Positions 9,482-18,437 are shown, counted from the stretch's first letter. The stretch is DNA of 64,000 nucleotides from Campylobacter gastrosuis (GCF_030249845.1 NZ_JANURM010000005.1:1-64000), one strand, 5' to 3'. The notes: a model not told the origin generated them from the letters alone. Program-made: numbers and translations.

Positions 9482-10492
9482 ATGGCTAAAAGTTATATCT
9501 GCGTTTTTGACTGCGAAACCATACCAGACGCTAATTTGCTTCGTAAAATTTACGATTTTAGTGGCGATGATTTAGAAGTGAGTTTGCAAGCTTTTGAGTA
9601 TCAAAAAAGCGTGAGTGGGAGCGAGTTTTTGCCAATTATTTTTCACAAAGTCGTTGCGATTTCAGCTGTAATGGCTGATGAGTTTGGCAGGTTTATTCGC
9701 GTTAGCACGTTAAAAGGCGAAAATGAGCGCGAAATTTTAACAAAATTTATAAATTTCATAAACGAGCACAACCCGCGTCTTGTTAGCTTTAATGGTCGTG
9801 GCTTTGATTTGCCGATGATTATGGCTAGGGCTATGCGTTATAATCTCTCAGCGGCTGCATATTTTGAAGTGGATAATAAAATTTTAAACAAAAACAAATG
9901 GGAGAATTACAAAAGCCGATATGATGGGCGTTTTCACATTGATTTGCTTGATCACATTAGCGATTTTGGTGCAGTTAGGGGCTTAAAGCTTGATACGCTT
10001 TGTGCGGCTTTAAATTTGCCCGGCAAATACGATGTAAGCGGAGATCAGGTCTTAGAGCTGTTTTATGAGGGCGAGATTGAAAAAATCAATGAATACTGCG
10101 AATCTGACGTGCTAAACACCTACTGGCTGTTTTTAAAATATGAGCTTTTAAGGGCGAATTTAACGCTTGATGACTACGCAAACTGCTTAAATTTAATGAG
10201 TGCGTATTTAGAGAAAAACTGCGTTAATCGTGGCTATACAAGCGTCTTTTGTGAGCTAGCAAAAGATGAGCTAAATAGGCTAAAAAGCGGTAATTACGAA
10301 GAAAATTTCACTCAAAATGTAGAAATTTCTAGTGGCGAAATATCTCAAAAAATGTCAATAAACGAGCTTGAAAACGAGCTAAAAAATTTAGGGCTTGCAG
10401 ACACGATAAAAAAGGGTGCAAATATCGCTTTAAAGCCTAAAAAACCGCAAAATGATGATGACTTGCCAAGCATAAATTTAGATGATGAGTAA
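9482..10492 (+). CDS. PolB-like 3'-5' exonuclease
   Basis: 336-residue DEDD exonuclease. Exo I is FDCETIPD near residue 10, Exo II is SFNGRGFDLPM near residue 105, and Exo III is YCESDVLNTYWLF near residue 203 (Yx3D). It resembles the stand-alone exonuclease relatives of DNA polymerase B (COG3298). The acidic C-terminal tail ends in DDLPSINLDDE. It presumably degrades DNA 3' to 5' in repair; the exact pathway is unknown. It converges on the ttcA-like gene with zero intergenic bases. Confidence 0.8.
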   Translation: MAKSYICVFDCETIPDANLLRKIYDFSGDDLEVSLQAFEYQKSVSGSEFLPIIFHKVVAISAVMADEFGRFIRVSTLKGENEREILTKFINFINEHNPRLVSFNGRGFDLPMIMARAMRYNLSAAAYFEVDNKILNKNKWENYKSRYDGRFHIDLLDHISDFGAVRGLKLDTLCAALNLPGKYDVSGDQVLELFYEGEIEKINEYCESDVLNTYWLFLKYELLRANLTLDDYANCLNLMSAYLEKNCVNRGYTSVFCELAKDELNRLKSGNYEENFTQNVEISSGEISQKMSINELENELKNLGLADTIKKGANIALKPKKPQNDDDLPSINLDDE

Positions 10493-10504
10493 TCACTCAT
10501 CATC
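10481..10504. terminator. Hairpin spanning the stop codons of two convergent genes
   Basis: Perfect 10-bp inverted repeat GATGATGAGT / ACTCATCATC with a 4-nt loop covering both stop codons (TAA at 10490-10492, and TGA on the minus strand from 10495). There is no strong U-run on either side, so it may be a weak bidirectional terminator or a 3'-end stabiliser. Both proteins end in Asp-Asp-Glu because of it. Confidence 0.55.
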
Positions 10505-11254
10505 ACGGCTATTTTTTGGATCAAAAAATGTGTTTAAATGGATATTTTCAAAGGCTGCTTTTAGACTTGTAAATAGCTTTGGATTTTGCTTTTCAAGCTG
10601 TGCTAAAAGCTCTTTGGTTTCACTCCTTGCGTGTGGCATTTTCACATCAAATCTCATTGCCGGACAAGCCTCATCGCCGATGACAAAAAGCTCGTTACGA
10701 ACGGCATTTTCACGCAAAGCCCGCTCACGCACGTAGATAAATGGACGGATAACTTCAATGCCGTTTTTAGCTGTATATTTTGGTGCAAGGGTTCTTAACG
10801 CGCCGTTGTAAGTGAAGTTCATAAAAAAGCTCTCAGCCGCATCGTCAAGATGATGAGCTATTGCAAGTTTGTTAAAGCCGTGTTTTTGGGCGTAGGTGTA
10901 AAGATAGCCACGCCTCATTCGGCTAAAAAAGCTACAAAAGCTGGAATTTTTACGGATTTTATCCTTTGAAATTTCAAAGATTGAGCTGTCAATAACCTCG
11001 TGTTCTATGCCGTGTTCATTGCAAAATTTTGTCAAATATCCGTAATCCTCGCCCATACCATAGCTTAAAGTTACGGCTTTAAACTCAAATTTCTCTGGCG
11101 TTACATTTTGCATATGTTTTAGCACAAAAGCAAGGGCAAGGCTGTCTTTACCACCACTAAGACCCAGCAAAATTTTATCGCCACCACAAACCATTTTGTA
11201 TTTTGCGTTCGTTCGCCCAACGATACTTAAAAGCTTTTTGCTTAAATCTATCAT
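10493..11254 (-). CDS. TtcA-family PP-loop ATPase, cysteine motifs altered
   Basis: 253-residue N-type ATP pyrophosphatase with the PP-loop LSGGKDSLALA near residue 33 and the TtcA-like AIAHHLDDAAESFF segment. TtcA makes 2-thiocytidine in tRNA using a [4Fe-4S] cluster held by a CxxC pair and a third cysteine. Here the first motif reads SSFCSFFSRMRRG (second Cys replaced by Phe) and the later motif reads EACPAMRF, so the full ligand set seems absent. It may use another sulfur mechanism or modify another substrate. It is last in the slyD-fabD-mqnB operon and overlaps mqnB by 4 nt. Confidence 0.75.
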   Translation of the reverse strand: MIDLSKKLLSIVGRTNAKYKMVCGGDKILLGLSGGKDSLALAFVLKHMQNVTPEKFEFKAVTLSYGMGEDYGYLTKFCNEHGIEHEVIDSSIFEISKDKIRKNSSFCSFFSRMRRGYLYTYAQKHGFNKLAIAHHLDDAAESFFMNFTYNGALRTLAPKYTAKNGIEVIRPFIYVRERALRENAVRNELFVIGDEACPAMRFDVKMPHARSETKELLAQLEKQNPKLFTSLKAAFENIHLNTFFDPKNSRDDE

Positions 11255-11934
11255 AAATTTTCTACCATTTCTAGCACAAAATCGGCTGAAATTTTTGCCG
11301 AGCTGTGTAAAAACTCATCAAAATCAAACTCGGCCGAGCCATTTGCAGAGTCGCTAATCGCGCGAAGCACGAAAAATGGCACGTTTAGCTGAGCGCAAAC
11401 CTGAGCCACGCTCGCACCCTCCATCTCAACGGCGTCTGCTTTAAACATCGCTTTTATCCACGATTTTTTCTCGCTACTACACACAAACTGATCGCCAGTA
11501 GCGATGATACCGCCCGTTAGTTTTAGCCCTCTTTTTTGTGCGATTTTAACAGCTAAGGCATTTAAGCTCTCATCGGTTTTAGCAAAAATTTCAATACCCG
11601 GCACATATCCGTGTGGGTGCCCAAACGCCGTTATATCAAGGTCGTGCTGAGCTAGACTTGTAGCATAAATCAACTCGCCAATCTTTAAATTTTCATTTAA
11701 CGCACCTGCCACACCGCTAAAAAGTAGCGTTTTTGCGCCAAATTTTTCTATCATTAAAGTTGCAGTAAGGCTTGAATTTACCTTGCCTATCTTTGAGTAG
11801 GCGATGATTAAATCCTTGCCTTTGTAGTTTGCTTTGTAAAATGAGTTGTTTGCGCAGTTGATAGTTTCATACTCACCCACGCGCTCTAAAATCGGCGTAA
11901 TCTCTTCATTCATTGCGCCTAAAATCGCTATCAT
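11251..11934 (-). CDS. mqnB: MTA/SAH (aminofutalosine) nucleosidase
   Basis: 227-residue MtnN/Pfs family nucleosidase with the opening MIAILGAMNEEI, the glycine-rich LFSGVAGAL, TGDQFV, the EMEGASVAQV specificity motif and the catalytic-Asp segment RAISDSAN. In Campylobacter and Helicobacter this enzyme hydrolyses methylthioadenosine and S-adenosylhomocysteine, and also 6-amino-6-deoxyfutalosine for menaquinone synthesis. The symbol is therefore a choice; mtnN or pfs is equally valid. It overlaps fabD and the ttcA-like gene by 4 nt each. Confidence 0.9.
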   Translation of the reverse strand: MIAILGAMNEEITPILERVGEYETINCANNSFYKANYKGKDLIIAYSKIGKVNSSLTATLMIEKFGAKTLLFSGVAGALNENLKIGELIYATSLAQHDLDITAFGHPHGYVPGIEIFAKTDESLNALAVKIAQKRGLKLTGGIIATGDQFVCSSEKKSWIKAMFKADAVEMEGASVAQVCAQLNVPFFVLRAISDSANGSAEFDFDEFLHSSAKISADFVLEMVENL

Positions 11935-12857
11935 TTGCCCTCCAAAAATTTCACAGCCTCATCAAGTGAAGCTAAATCTGTAATGCTTAAAGTTGGTTTT
12001 TGTGTGATTTTTTTATTCATACCGCTTAAAATTTTTGAGCCAAGCTCAATGAAACAATCAACCTCGTTTTCGTGATTTTTAATGCTTTGTTTATAAAGCA
12101 CTGGGCTTATTAGCTGATCTTTTAAAAGCTCTTTTGCCTCGTCTTTTGTGGTGTAAATTTTGGCATTTACGTTTGAGATGACCGGTAAAAAGCTATCATT
12201 TAAATACTTGCCAAGTTCGCTAAAAAGGGCGTCGCTAGCTGGTTTTAAAATCGGACAATGAGAAGCCACTGACATATCAAGAAGCATAGCACGTTTTGCA
12301 CCAGCACCCTTAAACGTGGCTTCTAAACTAGCTAAATCATCTTTTAGCCCTGCTACTACGATTTGTCCGTCGCAGTTGTAGTTTGCAGCATAGACGCTTC
12401 TGCCTTCATTTCTAGCTTCACTGCAAATTTTCTCAACCACGCTATCATCAAGTCCAAGCAAGACCATCATACCAGCGCCCTTGCCATCACACGCCTCTTG
12501 CATAAACTTGCCACGCAAATTTACAAGCTTTATGGCGTCTTTAAAATCAAAAGCGCCATTTACGGCTAAGGCACTAAACTCGCCAAGAGAGTGCCCTAGG
12601 CTAAATTTTTGGCAAGGCGCGATATTTTCGTTTAAAGCAAGATAGCTCATAAGTGCGTTTAAAACGATAGCTGGTTGGGTAAATTCGCTCTTATTTAAAA
12701 GCTCGTTTTGGCTAAAAAGCAGGTGCTTAAAATCAATCTTTAAATACTCACTAGCCTCGCCAAGCAACTCACGACAAGGGGCGAAATTTTCGTAAAATTC
12801 CAGCCCCATACCGACACTTTGAGAACCCTGTCCTGCAAAGATAAATGCGTATTTCAT
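11931..12857 (-). CDS. fabD: Malonyl-CoA:ACP transacylase
   Basis: 308 residues with the FIFAGQGSQSVGMG opening and the active-site serine motif GHSLGEFSAL near residue 88; VASHCP supplies the histidine. It loads malonate onto acyl carrier protein to start type II fatty acid synthesis in the cytoplasm. It follows slyD by 3 nt and overlaps mqnB by 4 nt. plsX and fabH, other lipid genes, lie in a separate operon at 17.4-19.4 kb. Confidence 0.94.
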   Translation of the reverse strand: MKYAFIFAGQGSQSVGMGLEFYENFAPCRELLGEASEYLKIDFKHLLFSQNELLNKSEFTQPAIVLNALMSYLALNENIAPCQKFSLGHSLGEFSALAVNGAFDFKDAIKLVNLRGKFMQEACDGKGAGMMVLLGLDDSVVEKICSEARNEGRSVYAANYNCDGQIVVAGLKDDLASLEATFKGAGAKRAMLLDMSVASHCPILKPASDALFSELGKYLNDSFLPVISNVNAKIYTTKDEAKELLKDQLISPVLYKQSIKNHENEVDCFIELGSKILSGMNKKITQKPTLSITDLASLDEAVKFLEGK

Positions 12858-12860
12858 ATC

Positions 12861-13478
12861 TTAATGGTGCTTTCCGCAGCAACCGCCGCCGTGCTTGTGA
12901 TGCTCTCCACCACAACAACCCTCATCGTTATCATCATCGTGTCCGTGTCCGCCACAACATCCGCCACCGCCGTGGTGGTGATGATGTCCGTGGTCGTGTC
13001 CACCACATCCGCAAGTGTGAGCCCCAGCTACCATACCAGTGGCTTTCTCGTCTTCACTTGCCTCTCTAATCTCTAAAATTTCAACGTTAAAAAGCAGGTC
13101 TTTACCAGCGTAAGGGTGGTTAAAATCCACCATAACCTCATCTTCGCCGATAGCCTTAACAATAACTCTCACGCTACCGCCATCCTCGCCCTGACCAAAA
13201 AGCTCCATACCCTCTCTAAGCTCAATACCAGCAAACTGCTCTTTTGGTATAGCTTGAAGTGCGTTTGAGTCGTATTCTCCGCACGCATCAGCGGCTTTTA
13301 TCGTGATAGTGGTCTTATCGCCAGATTTTAAGCCTAAAAGCTCATCTTCAAGCTTTTGGATGATATGACCTTGACCGGTTACAAACGAAATTCCGCCATT
13401 TTGCATATTTGATTCTAAAATTTCGCCAGTGTTTGCGTCTTTTAGCTCATAAAACATTGTAATTACTTGATTACTCAC
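12861..13478 (-). CDS. slyD: SlyD-like FKBP peptidyl-prolyl isomerase with metal-binding tail
   Basis: About 205 residues from a GTG start at 13478. I chose it because AAGGAG lies just before it; the longer reading upstream has no such site. The FKBP domain with inserted chaperone flap covers residues 1-145 (NGGISFVTGQGHIIQKLEDELLG, then VDFNHPYAGKDLLFNVEI). The last 60 residues are almost entirely His, Cys, Gly and Asp (several CGG..HGH, HHHHGG and CCGG clusters), a nickel/zinc-binding tail. Related proteins help load nickel into hydrogenase or urease. First gene of the fabD-mqnB-ttcA-like operon. Confidence 0.92.
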   Translation of the reverse strand: MSNQVITMFYELKDANTGEILESNMQNGGISFVTGQGHIIQKLEDELLGLKSGDKTTITIKAADACGEYDSNALQAIPKEQFAGIELREGMELFGQGEDGGSVRVIVKAIGEDEVMVDFNHPYAGKDLLFNVEILEIREASEDEKATGMVAGAHTCGCGGHDHGHHHHHGGGGCCGGHGHDDDNDEGCCGGEHHKHGGGCCGKHH

Positions 13479-13624
13479 ATTTTCTCCTTGGTTTAAAATA
13501 ATTAGGGATTTTAGCAATAAAAGATTAAAAATAAGTATAAGTTACAAACAATATTAAAAATTTACGCTATTTTAAAGCCAAAATTGCTAAATTTAAGCTT
13601 TAAATTTCATAAAAAGGATACAAA

Positions 13625-14440
13625 ATGGATATTTTAACAAACATTCGCTCAAAACGACCACTAATTCACTGCATAACAAACTACGTAACGGTAAATGATG
13701 TCGCAAACGCGCTTTTGTCGTTTGGTGCGGCACCAGTTATGGCTGATGATGAGCGTGAAGTAGAGCAAATGGTAAGCATAGCAAACGCCCTAGTAATTAA
13801 CATTGGCACACTAAACGAACGCACAATAAACGCAATGATAAAGGCTGGCAAAAAGGCAAATGAGCTAAAAATTCCAGTCGTGCTTGACCCAGTTGGCGTT
13901 GGCGCAACAGAGCTAAGAACAGACACGGCGTTTAAGCTAATTGACAACATAGAATTTTCGCTAATTCGTGCAAATATCTCAGAAGCTGGGGTCTTAGCTG
14001 GTGGCTTTGGCAGATCGCGTGGTGTTGATGCAAGTAGCGAAGATATCGGCTCTGGCACACCAAGTGCGATAAGCTACGCAAAGGCGATAAATAAGCGAAC
14101 TGGTGCGATTGTGGCAGTTTCTGGCAAAACCGATGTGGTGACTGATGGCGTGAAAATTTCGCTTTGTGAAAACGGACACGAGGCGATGAGTAGGATTAGC
14201 GGGACTGGATGTATGCTCTCAGCACTGCTTGGGGCGTTTTTAGCCAGTGATTATGATAAATTTACAGCCGTAAGCGAAGGCGTGGCGACAATGGCGATTT
14301 GTGGCGAGAGAGCGTTTAGAAAGACAAAGGAGATGGGCTGTGCTATGTCAATGTTTAGGACACTTTTAATTGATGGATTTTTTGAGATTGATGATGAAAT
14401 TTTAGAGATGTCAAAAATGGTTACGACCATTAATGCTTGA
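13625..14440 (+). CDS. thiM: Hydroxyethylthiazole kinase
   Basis: 271-residue ribokinase-fold enzyme with the HCITNYVTVNDVANALL opening, LDPVGVGAT in the middle and GTGCMLSALLGAF as the phosphate-binding/catalytic loop. It phosphorylates 4-methyl-5-(2-hydroxyethyl)thiazole in thiamine salvage. AAAGGA lies 6 nt before the ATG. No other thiamine gene is adjacent and no TPP riboswitch was recognised upstream. Confidence 0.93.
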   Translation: MDILTNIRSKRPLIHCITNYVTVNDVANALLSFGAAPVMADDEREVEQMVSIANALVINIGTLNERTINAMIKAGKKANELKIPVVLDPVGVGATELRTDTAFKLIDNIEFSLIRANISEAGVLAGGFGRSRGVDASSEDIGSGTPSAISYAKAINKRTGAIVAVSGKTDVVTDGVKISLCENGHEAMSRISGTGCMLSALLGAFLASDYDKFTAVSEGVATMAICGERAFRKTKEMGCAMSMFRTLLIDGFFEIDDEILEMSKMVTTINA

Positions 14441-14481
14441 AAATTTTTTAAATTTTTAATGTAAATTTTAATTTTAAAGTA

Positions 14482-14487
14482 TATAAT
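14482..14487 (+). promoter_or_regulatory. -10 box of the fumarase operon
   Basis: TATAAT 31 nt upstream of the ATG at 14518, in an AT-rich gap after thiM. GGAGG at 14509-14513 is the ribosome-binding site. Confidence 0.65.
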
Positions 14488-14517
14488 CTCAAAATCTAAA
14501 TTTTAAATGGAGGCAAG

Positions 14518-15363
14518 ATGAGAGTTATCCACACAGATGAGATAAAAAGAGTCGTAAGTGAGCTTTGCAAGCAGGCCTGTTATGTCGTGACGCCAGATAT
14601 GAAAGAGGCGTTTATTAAAGCACAAAAAAACGAAACTTCGCCACTTGGCAAGGATATTTTAGGCAAAATTTTACAAAATGCCGACCTAGCCGCACAAAAA
14701 ATAGCACCGATATGTCAAGATACTGGTATGGCAGTGGTTTTTGTTGATATCGGTCAGGATGTGAGAATTGAGGGCGAATTTTTAGAAGATGCCATAAATG
14801 CCGGCGTGGCTGATGGCTATGTTGGCGGATATTTAAGAAAATCAGTCGTAAATGACCCGATTTTTGAGCGAAAAAACACGCAAAATAACACCCCAGCCGT
14901 GATAAATGTGCGTATCATTAAAGGCGATAAAATTCACATAAAAGTCGCTCCAAAGGGCTTTGGCAGTGAAAATAAATCAATCTTAAAAATGCTAGTGCCA
15001 GCTGATGGACTTGAAGGCGTTAAAAAGGTATTTTTAGAGGCTGTAAAACTAGCTGGTCCAAATGCTTGTCCTCCAATGGTAATTGGCGTAGGTATCGGCG
15101 GGACAATGGATAAAGCAGCACTTATGGCAAAATACGCAGCCGCAAGGGACGCTGATAGCAAAAACCCAGATGAAAGATATGCAAAGCTTGAAGATGAGCT
15201 TTTAGAACTTGCGTGTAAAACTGGCGTAGGACCGCAAGGGCTTGGCGGTAAAAGCACCGCAGTAAAGGTAAATATAGAGTGGTATCCAACTCATATCGCT
15301 GGTCTGCCAGTTGCTATAAATATCAACTGCCACGCTGCACGCCACGCAGAAGCTGAAATTTAA
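14518..15363 (+). CDS. fumA: Fumarate hydratase class I, alpha subunit
   Basis: 281-residue N-terminal (alpha) half of a class I, [4Fe-4S]-dependent fumarase, with cysteines in PICQDTGMAV, ANACPPMV-like and ELACKTGVGPQGLGG motifs. It interconverts fumarate and malate in the TCA cycle together with the beta subunit encoded 9 nt downstream. The split two-gene form, as in TtdA/TtdB, is usual in some Campylobacter. Tartrate dehydratase is the main alternative reading, but no tartrate genes are nearby. Confidence 0.88.
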   Translation: MRVIHTDEIKRVVSELCKQACYVVTPDMKEAFIKAQKNETSPLGKDILGKILQNADLAAQKIAPICQDTGMAVVFVDIGQDVRIEGEFLEDAINAGVADGYVGGYLRKSVVNDPIFERKNTQNNTPAVINVRIIKGDKIHIKVAPKGFGSENKSILKMLVPADGLEGVKKVFLEAVKLAGPNACPPMVIGVGIGGTMDKAALMAKYAAARDADSKNPDERYAKLEDELLELACKTGVGPQGLGGKSTAVKVNIEWYPTHIAGLPVAININCHAARHAEAEI

Positions 15364-15372
15364 GGATTAAAG

Positions 15373-15933
15373 ATGTCAGAGATAAAAAGAATAACCGCAC
15401 CATTTGATAAAGATGTCGTAAAAAGCCTAAAAGCAGGAGATAACGTGCTAATAACTGGCACAATCATCGCCGCTCGTGACGCCGCTCACAAGGCGCTAAC
15501 CGAAACCCTAGCACGTGGCGAGAAGTTGCCAGTAAATTTAGCTGGCGAAACGATTTACTATCTTGGACCAAGCCCTGCAAAACCGGGCGAAGTCATCGGT
15601 GCTGCTGGTCCAACAACAAGCGGTAGAATGGATAAATACACGCAAACAATGATAAATGAAGTCGGCATAAATGGTATGATAGGCAAGGGATATCGCTCAG
15701 AAGCGGTCGTGGAGGCGATGAAAAAATCTGGCTGTGTCTATATGGTCGCTATTGGTGGCGCTGGGGCGTTGATTAGCCAAAGTATCAAAAAATACGAGGT
15801 TTTAGCCTATCCAGAGCTTGGTCCTGAGGCTGTGGCAAGGCTTAGCGTTGTTGATTTCCCAGCGATTGTGGCAATTGACAGCGAGGGTAATAACTTCTAT
15901 GAAGTCGGTCAAGCGCCGTTTAAAGAAATTTAG
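15373..15933 (+). CDS. fumB: Fumarate hydratase class I, beta subunit
   Basis: 186-residue C-terminal half of class I fumarase: GPSPAKPGEVIGAAGPTTSGRMD, GKGYRS and the GGAGALI segment form the substrate site completed by the alpha subunit. It ends PFKEI. The DNA for that last pentapeptide and stop recurs 194 bp downstream inside a tandem duplication. A strong hairpin follows the stop. Confidence 0.9.
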   Translation: MSEIKRITAPFDKDVVKSLKAGDNVLITGTIIAARDAAHKALTETLARGEKLPVNLAGETIYYLGPSPAKPGEVIGAAGPTTSGRMDKYTQTMINEVGINGMIGKGYRSEAVVEAMKKSGCVYMVAIGGAGALISQSIKKYEVLAYPELGPEAVARLSVVDFPAIVAIDSEGNNFYEVGQAPFKEI

Positions 15934-16072
15934 CAAATGAGCCAAAGTTTGGCTCATTTTAGCTTAAAAATTATAGTGCAAATTTAGCATAAACGAACGC
16001 TCATCGCCAGCTCTTGCTGATGAACGCCAATATCTCTTATTTAATACATTATTAACAGCTAATGTGATTTGA
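15916..16072. repeat. 157-bp direct repeat, copy 1
   Basis: Identical by eye to 16110-16266, offset 194. It contains the last 18 nt of fumB, the terminator hairpin and, on the minus strand, the C-terminal coding end of a TonB-dependent receptor. The 37 bp between the copies (16073-16109) continue the receptor reading frame on the minus strand with a sequence different from that adjoining copy 2. Confidence 0.92.
15935..15959. terminator. Bidirectional intrinsic terminator after fumB
   Basis: Perfect 12-bp inverted repeat AAATGAGCCAAA / TTTGGCTCATTT around a single G, flanked by T-rich sequence. It lies 1 nt after the fumB stop region. The identical hairpin recurs at 16129-16153 in the second repeat copy. 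Confidence 0.85.
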
Positions 16073-16109
16073 CAACTTTTACAATAACCTTTATAAATAT
16101 AGCCAAACT
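15964..16109 (-). pseudogene. Duplicated 3' fragment of a TonB-dependent receptor
   Basis: Minus-strand reading gives a beta-barrel end: FGYIYKGYCKSC, QITLAVNNVLNKRYW, then RSSARAGDERSFMLNLHYNF and stop. The last Phe is the usual barrel signature. Upstream of QITL the sequence differs from the second copy although both read sensibly as receptor. This suggests the fragment came from recombination between two related receptor genes. Confidence 0.75.
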
Positions 16110-16266
16110 CCGTTTAAAGAAATTTAGCAAATGAGCCAAAGTTTGGCTCATTTTAGCTTAAAAATTATAGTGCAAATTTAGCATAAACGAACGCTCATCG
16201 CCAGCTCTTGCTGATGAACGCCAATATCTCTTATTTAATACATTATTAACAGCTAATGTGATTTGA
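16110..16266. repeat. 157-bp direct repeat, copy 2
   Basis: Second copy of 15916-16072. It begins with the fumB-derived 18 nt, now out of context, and leads into the main receptor pseudogene on the minus strand. Confidence 0.92.
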
Positions 16267-17330
16267 GTATTTTTATTAAAATTATATCCACCACTCATAT
16301 CTAGCCTAGCAAAACCGGGCAGATGATTTTCGCTAGTGCCGTTTGAGCCGTAATTGTAGCGTTTTGAATACGCCGTAACGCCACTTTTATTAGATTTACC
16401 TTACTCGTGCCATTTAGCGGTTTGCACTCTCTTGCCAAACTTGCCTTGTGTTTTTGCAAGTAAATATCGCTTCTTAAATTTTCATAAACCTACCAAAAAT
16501 ATTTAGCCAAACGCCACTGCTTATTTTATGCTCTACTATTTTTAAATTTAAAAAGCTAAAAACACGCCGTTGCTTGGGGCTTTGTGCCTGTTATAAGCAG
16601 TCAGCGTGGGACAACTTGATGTGTCAAAAGCTGTTTAAGATTAGTCTATTTTTGCGTAAATTTGCCTTAATTGGTTGCTATTTGCAATATTGCCACCAAA
16701 AAATCAGTTTTACATTTAACTCTATCCTAAAAAATCAAGTGCATTTCTTATAAAATCGTCCTTATGCAAAAAATTTACGCTATGGCTAATCATAAAAAAT
16801 TTTACACTCTTATCATCTTGCCACGATTTAGCACATTTAAAAATCGGTGCAATTTGATTGATAAAGGCGTAATTAATCCAAGTCAAGTAAAAGATGATAA
16901 ACTAGCGTGAAATTCGCCTTTTTACTTACTAAATTTACCACGCCACCGCCCTGACTTCTACCATAAAGTATATTTTAAAAATTAAATCCGCTCGGTCTTT
17001 GCCGTATTTTCATATTCTTAGGCTGTCTCTGTAAATTATCTACACTAAAACCACGTAAACTTATCATATCTAGCATTTTTATTTAAGAGTGCTTCAAAGT
17101 TAGTGCGTGCCGTAATTTTTATTCTTTACAACATCAATAAAATACTTTGTGGTGCTCTTTGCTTGCAAGTCCATTTCTAGCTATATCGCTACTTTCATAG
17201 GCGACGTAGCCTTTTAGATTATTTTGTCATAAAATACCCTCAACCTTAGCAACCAAAACACTACTAACTAAATAAGATTTTTTAAGATAAAGCAAAAATT
17301 TTGCAAGGCTTTAAAGATAGATAAAATCGC
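16158..17330 (-). pseudogene. Decayed TonB-dependent siderophore receptor
   Basis: No long ORF survives in 15.93-17.41 kb, but the minus strand reads as a broken outer-membrane receptor in several frames. From 5' to 3' there is a TNFEALLNKNARYD-like segment, then DMISLRGFSVDNLQRQ near 17020-17068 (plug RGF..DN motif). ILYGRSQGGGVVNLVSK follows near 16922-16972 (plug LYG..GGGVVN motif). A barrel end KSGVTAYSKRYNYGSNGTSE and LDMSGGYNFNKNTQITLAV leads to the terminal LHYNF stop. Intact relatives take up ferric siderophores with TonB-ExbB-ExbD. It is far shorter than a normal receptor of about 700 residues, so internal deletions as well as frameshifts occurred. The 5' limit is approximate; 17331-17414 holds nothing I recognise. 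Confidence 0.85.
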
Positions 17331-17414
17331 AAATTCAGTGTGATTTCAAATCTAGATTTGTAAGAATTTAGATTTAATAGCAAAAAAGTTAAACAATTAT
17401 AATATTGTGAAGTT

Positions 17415-18437
17415 TTAGCTTTTTATGGCATTTGAAATTTTATCAAAATCCACTCCGCCAAAGCGTAGCAGGGCAGAGCCCCACGTAAAACCGCCACCAA
17501 AGGCGTCAAGAAGTAAGAGTGAGCCATTTTTGATTCTGCCGTTTTCATAGGCATCATTTAGAGCCATTGGGATTGAAGCTGAGCTTGTGTTGCCGTATTT
17601 TTGCACGGTTAGGACGCACTTTTCATCTGGTAGTTTTAGCCTTTGCTTAACAGCGTCAATTATGCGAAAATTTGCCTGATGAGGGATAAAAAAGTCTATC
17701 TCATCGCTAGAAATTTTATTTTTTTCTAAAATTTCAACGACATCTTTTGTAAGTGTGCTAACGGCGATTTTAAAGACCTCGTTGCCATTCATTTTGATAA
17801 AATTTTGCCGATTTTTTAGCATATTTTCATCAGCCACACAGGCACTGCCCTGACCCGGCGTAATTAGCAAATCGCCAAATCTGCCATCGCTTGCGGTATG
17901 CACATCAATTATCTCATTCTCATCACTAAGGCTAACCACCCCAGCCCCAGCACCATCGCCAAAAAGTATGCAGGTGCTTCTGTCGGTGTAATCAACGATT
18001 GAGCTTAGCTTTTCAGCACCGACAATTAGGACATTTTTTTTTGCACCGCTTGTAACAAGCGAGTTTGCAAGCTCTAAAAGATATATAAACCCAGTGCAAG
18101 CTGCGCTAATATCAAACGCCGTAATCCCAGTGTTTAGCCCTAAATTTGCAGCGATTTTACAAGCGGTTGAAGGCATACAAAAGTGATCAGGCGTTATCGT
18201 GGCACAAATTAGGGCGTCAATCTCATCGCTCCTAAGCCCCGAACGCTCTATGGCAAGTCGCGCTGCCTTTGTGGCTATGTCGCTCGTGGCTTCATCTTGT
18301 GCGATTCGTCGCTCTTTTATGCCAGTTCGTTTTACTATCCACTCGTCGCTAGTTTCTACTAAATTTTCTAAATCAGCGTTTGTTAAAATTCTCTCTGGCA
18401 GATACGAAGCAATTGAAATTAACGATGCTTTACGCAT
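17415..18437 (-). CDS. fabH: 3-oxoacyl-ACP synthase III
   Basis: About 340 residues from the ATG at 18437 ([14 protein letters not shown]). A longer reading starts at 18455, inside plsX. The catalytic triad is visible: Cys in [11 protein letters not shown], His in PHQANFRI and Asn in YGNTSSAS. It condenses acetyl-CoA with malonyl-ACP to begin fatty acid synthesis. The chosen start overlaps the plsX stop by 8 nt, as expected for the rpmF-plsX-fabH operon. Confidence 0.95.
   Translation of the reverse strand: MRKASLISIASYLPERILTNADLENLVETSDEWIVKRTGIKERRIAQDEATSDIATKAARLAIERSGLRSDEIDALICATITPDHFCMPSTACKIAANLGLNTGITAFDISAACTGFIYLLELANSLVTSGAKKNVLIVGAEKLSSIVDYTDRSTCILFGDGAGAGVVSLSDENEIIDVHTASDGRFGDLLITPGQGSACVADENMLKNRQNFIKMNGNEVFKIAVSTLTKDVVEILEKNKISSDEIDFFIPHQANFRIIDAVKQRLKLPDEKCVLTVQKYGNTSSASIPMALNDAYENGRIKNGSLLLLDAFGGGFTWGSALLRFGGVDFDKISNAIKS

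Noticed and set aside
12819..13076. Open frames on the plus strand opposite the slyD tail
   Set aside because: They are antisense shadows of the His/Gly/Cys-rich coding sequence; low-complexity composition and no ribosome-binding site.
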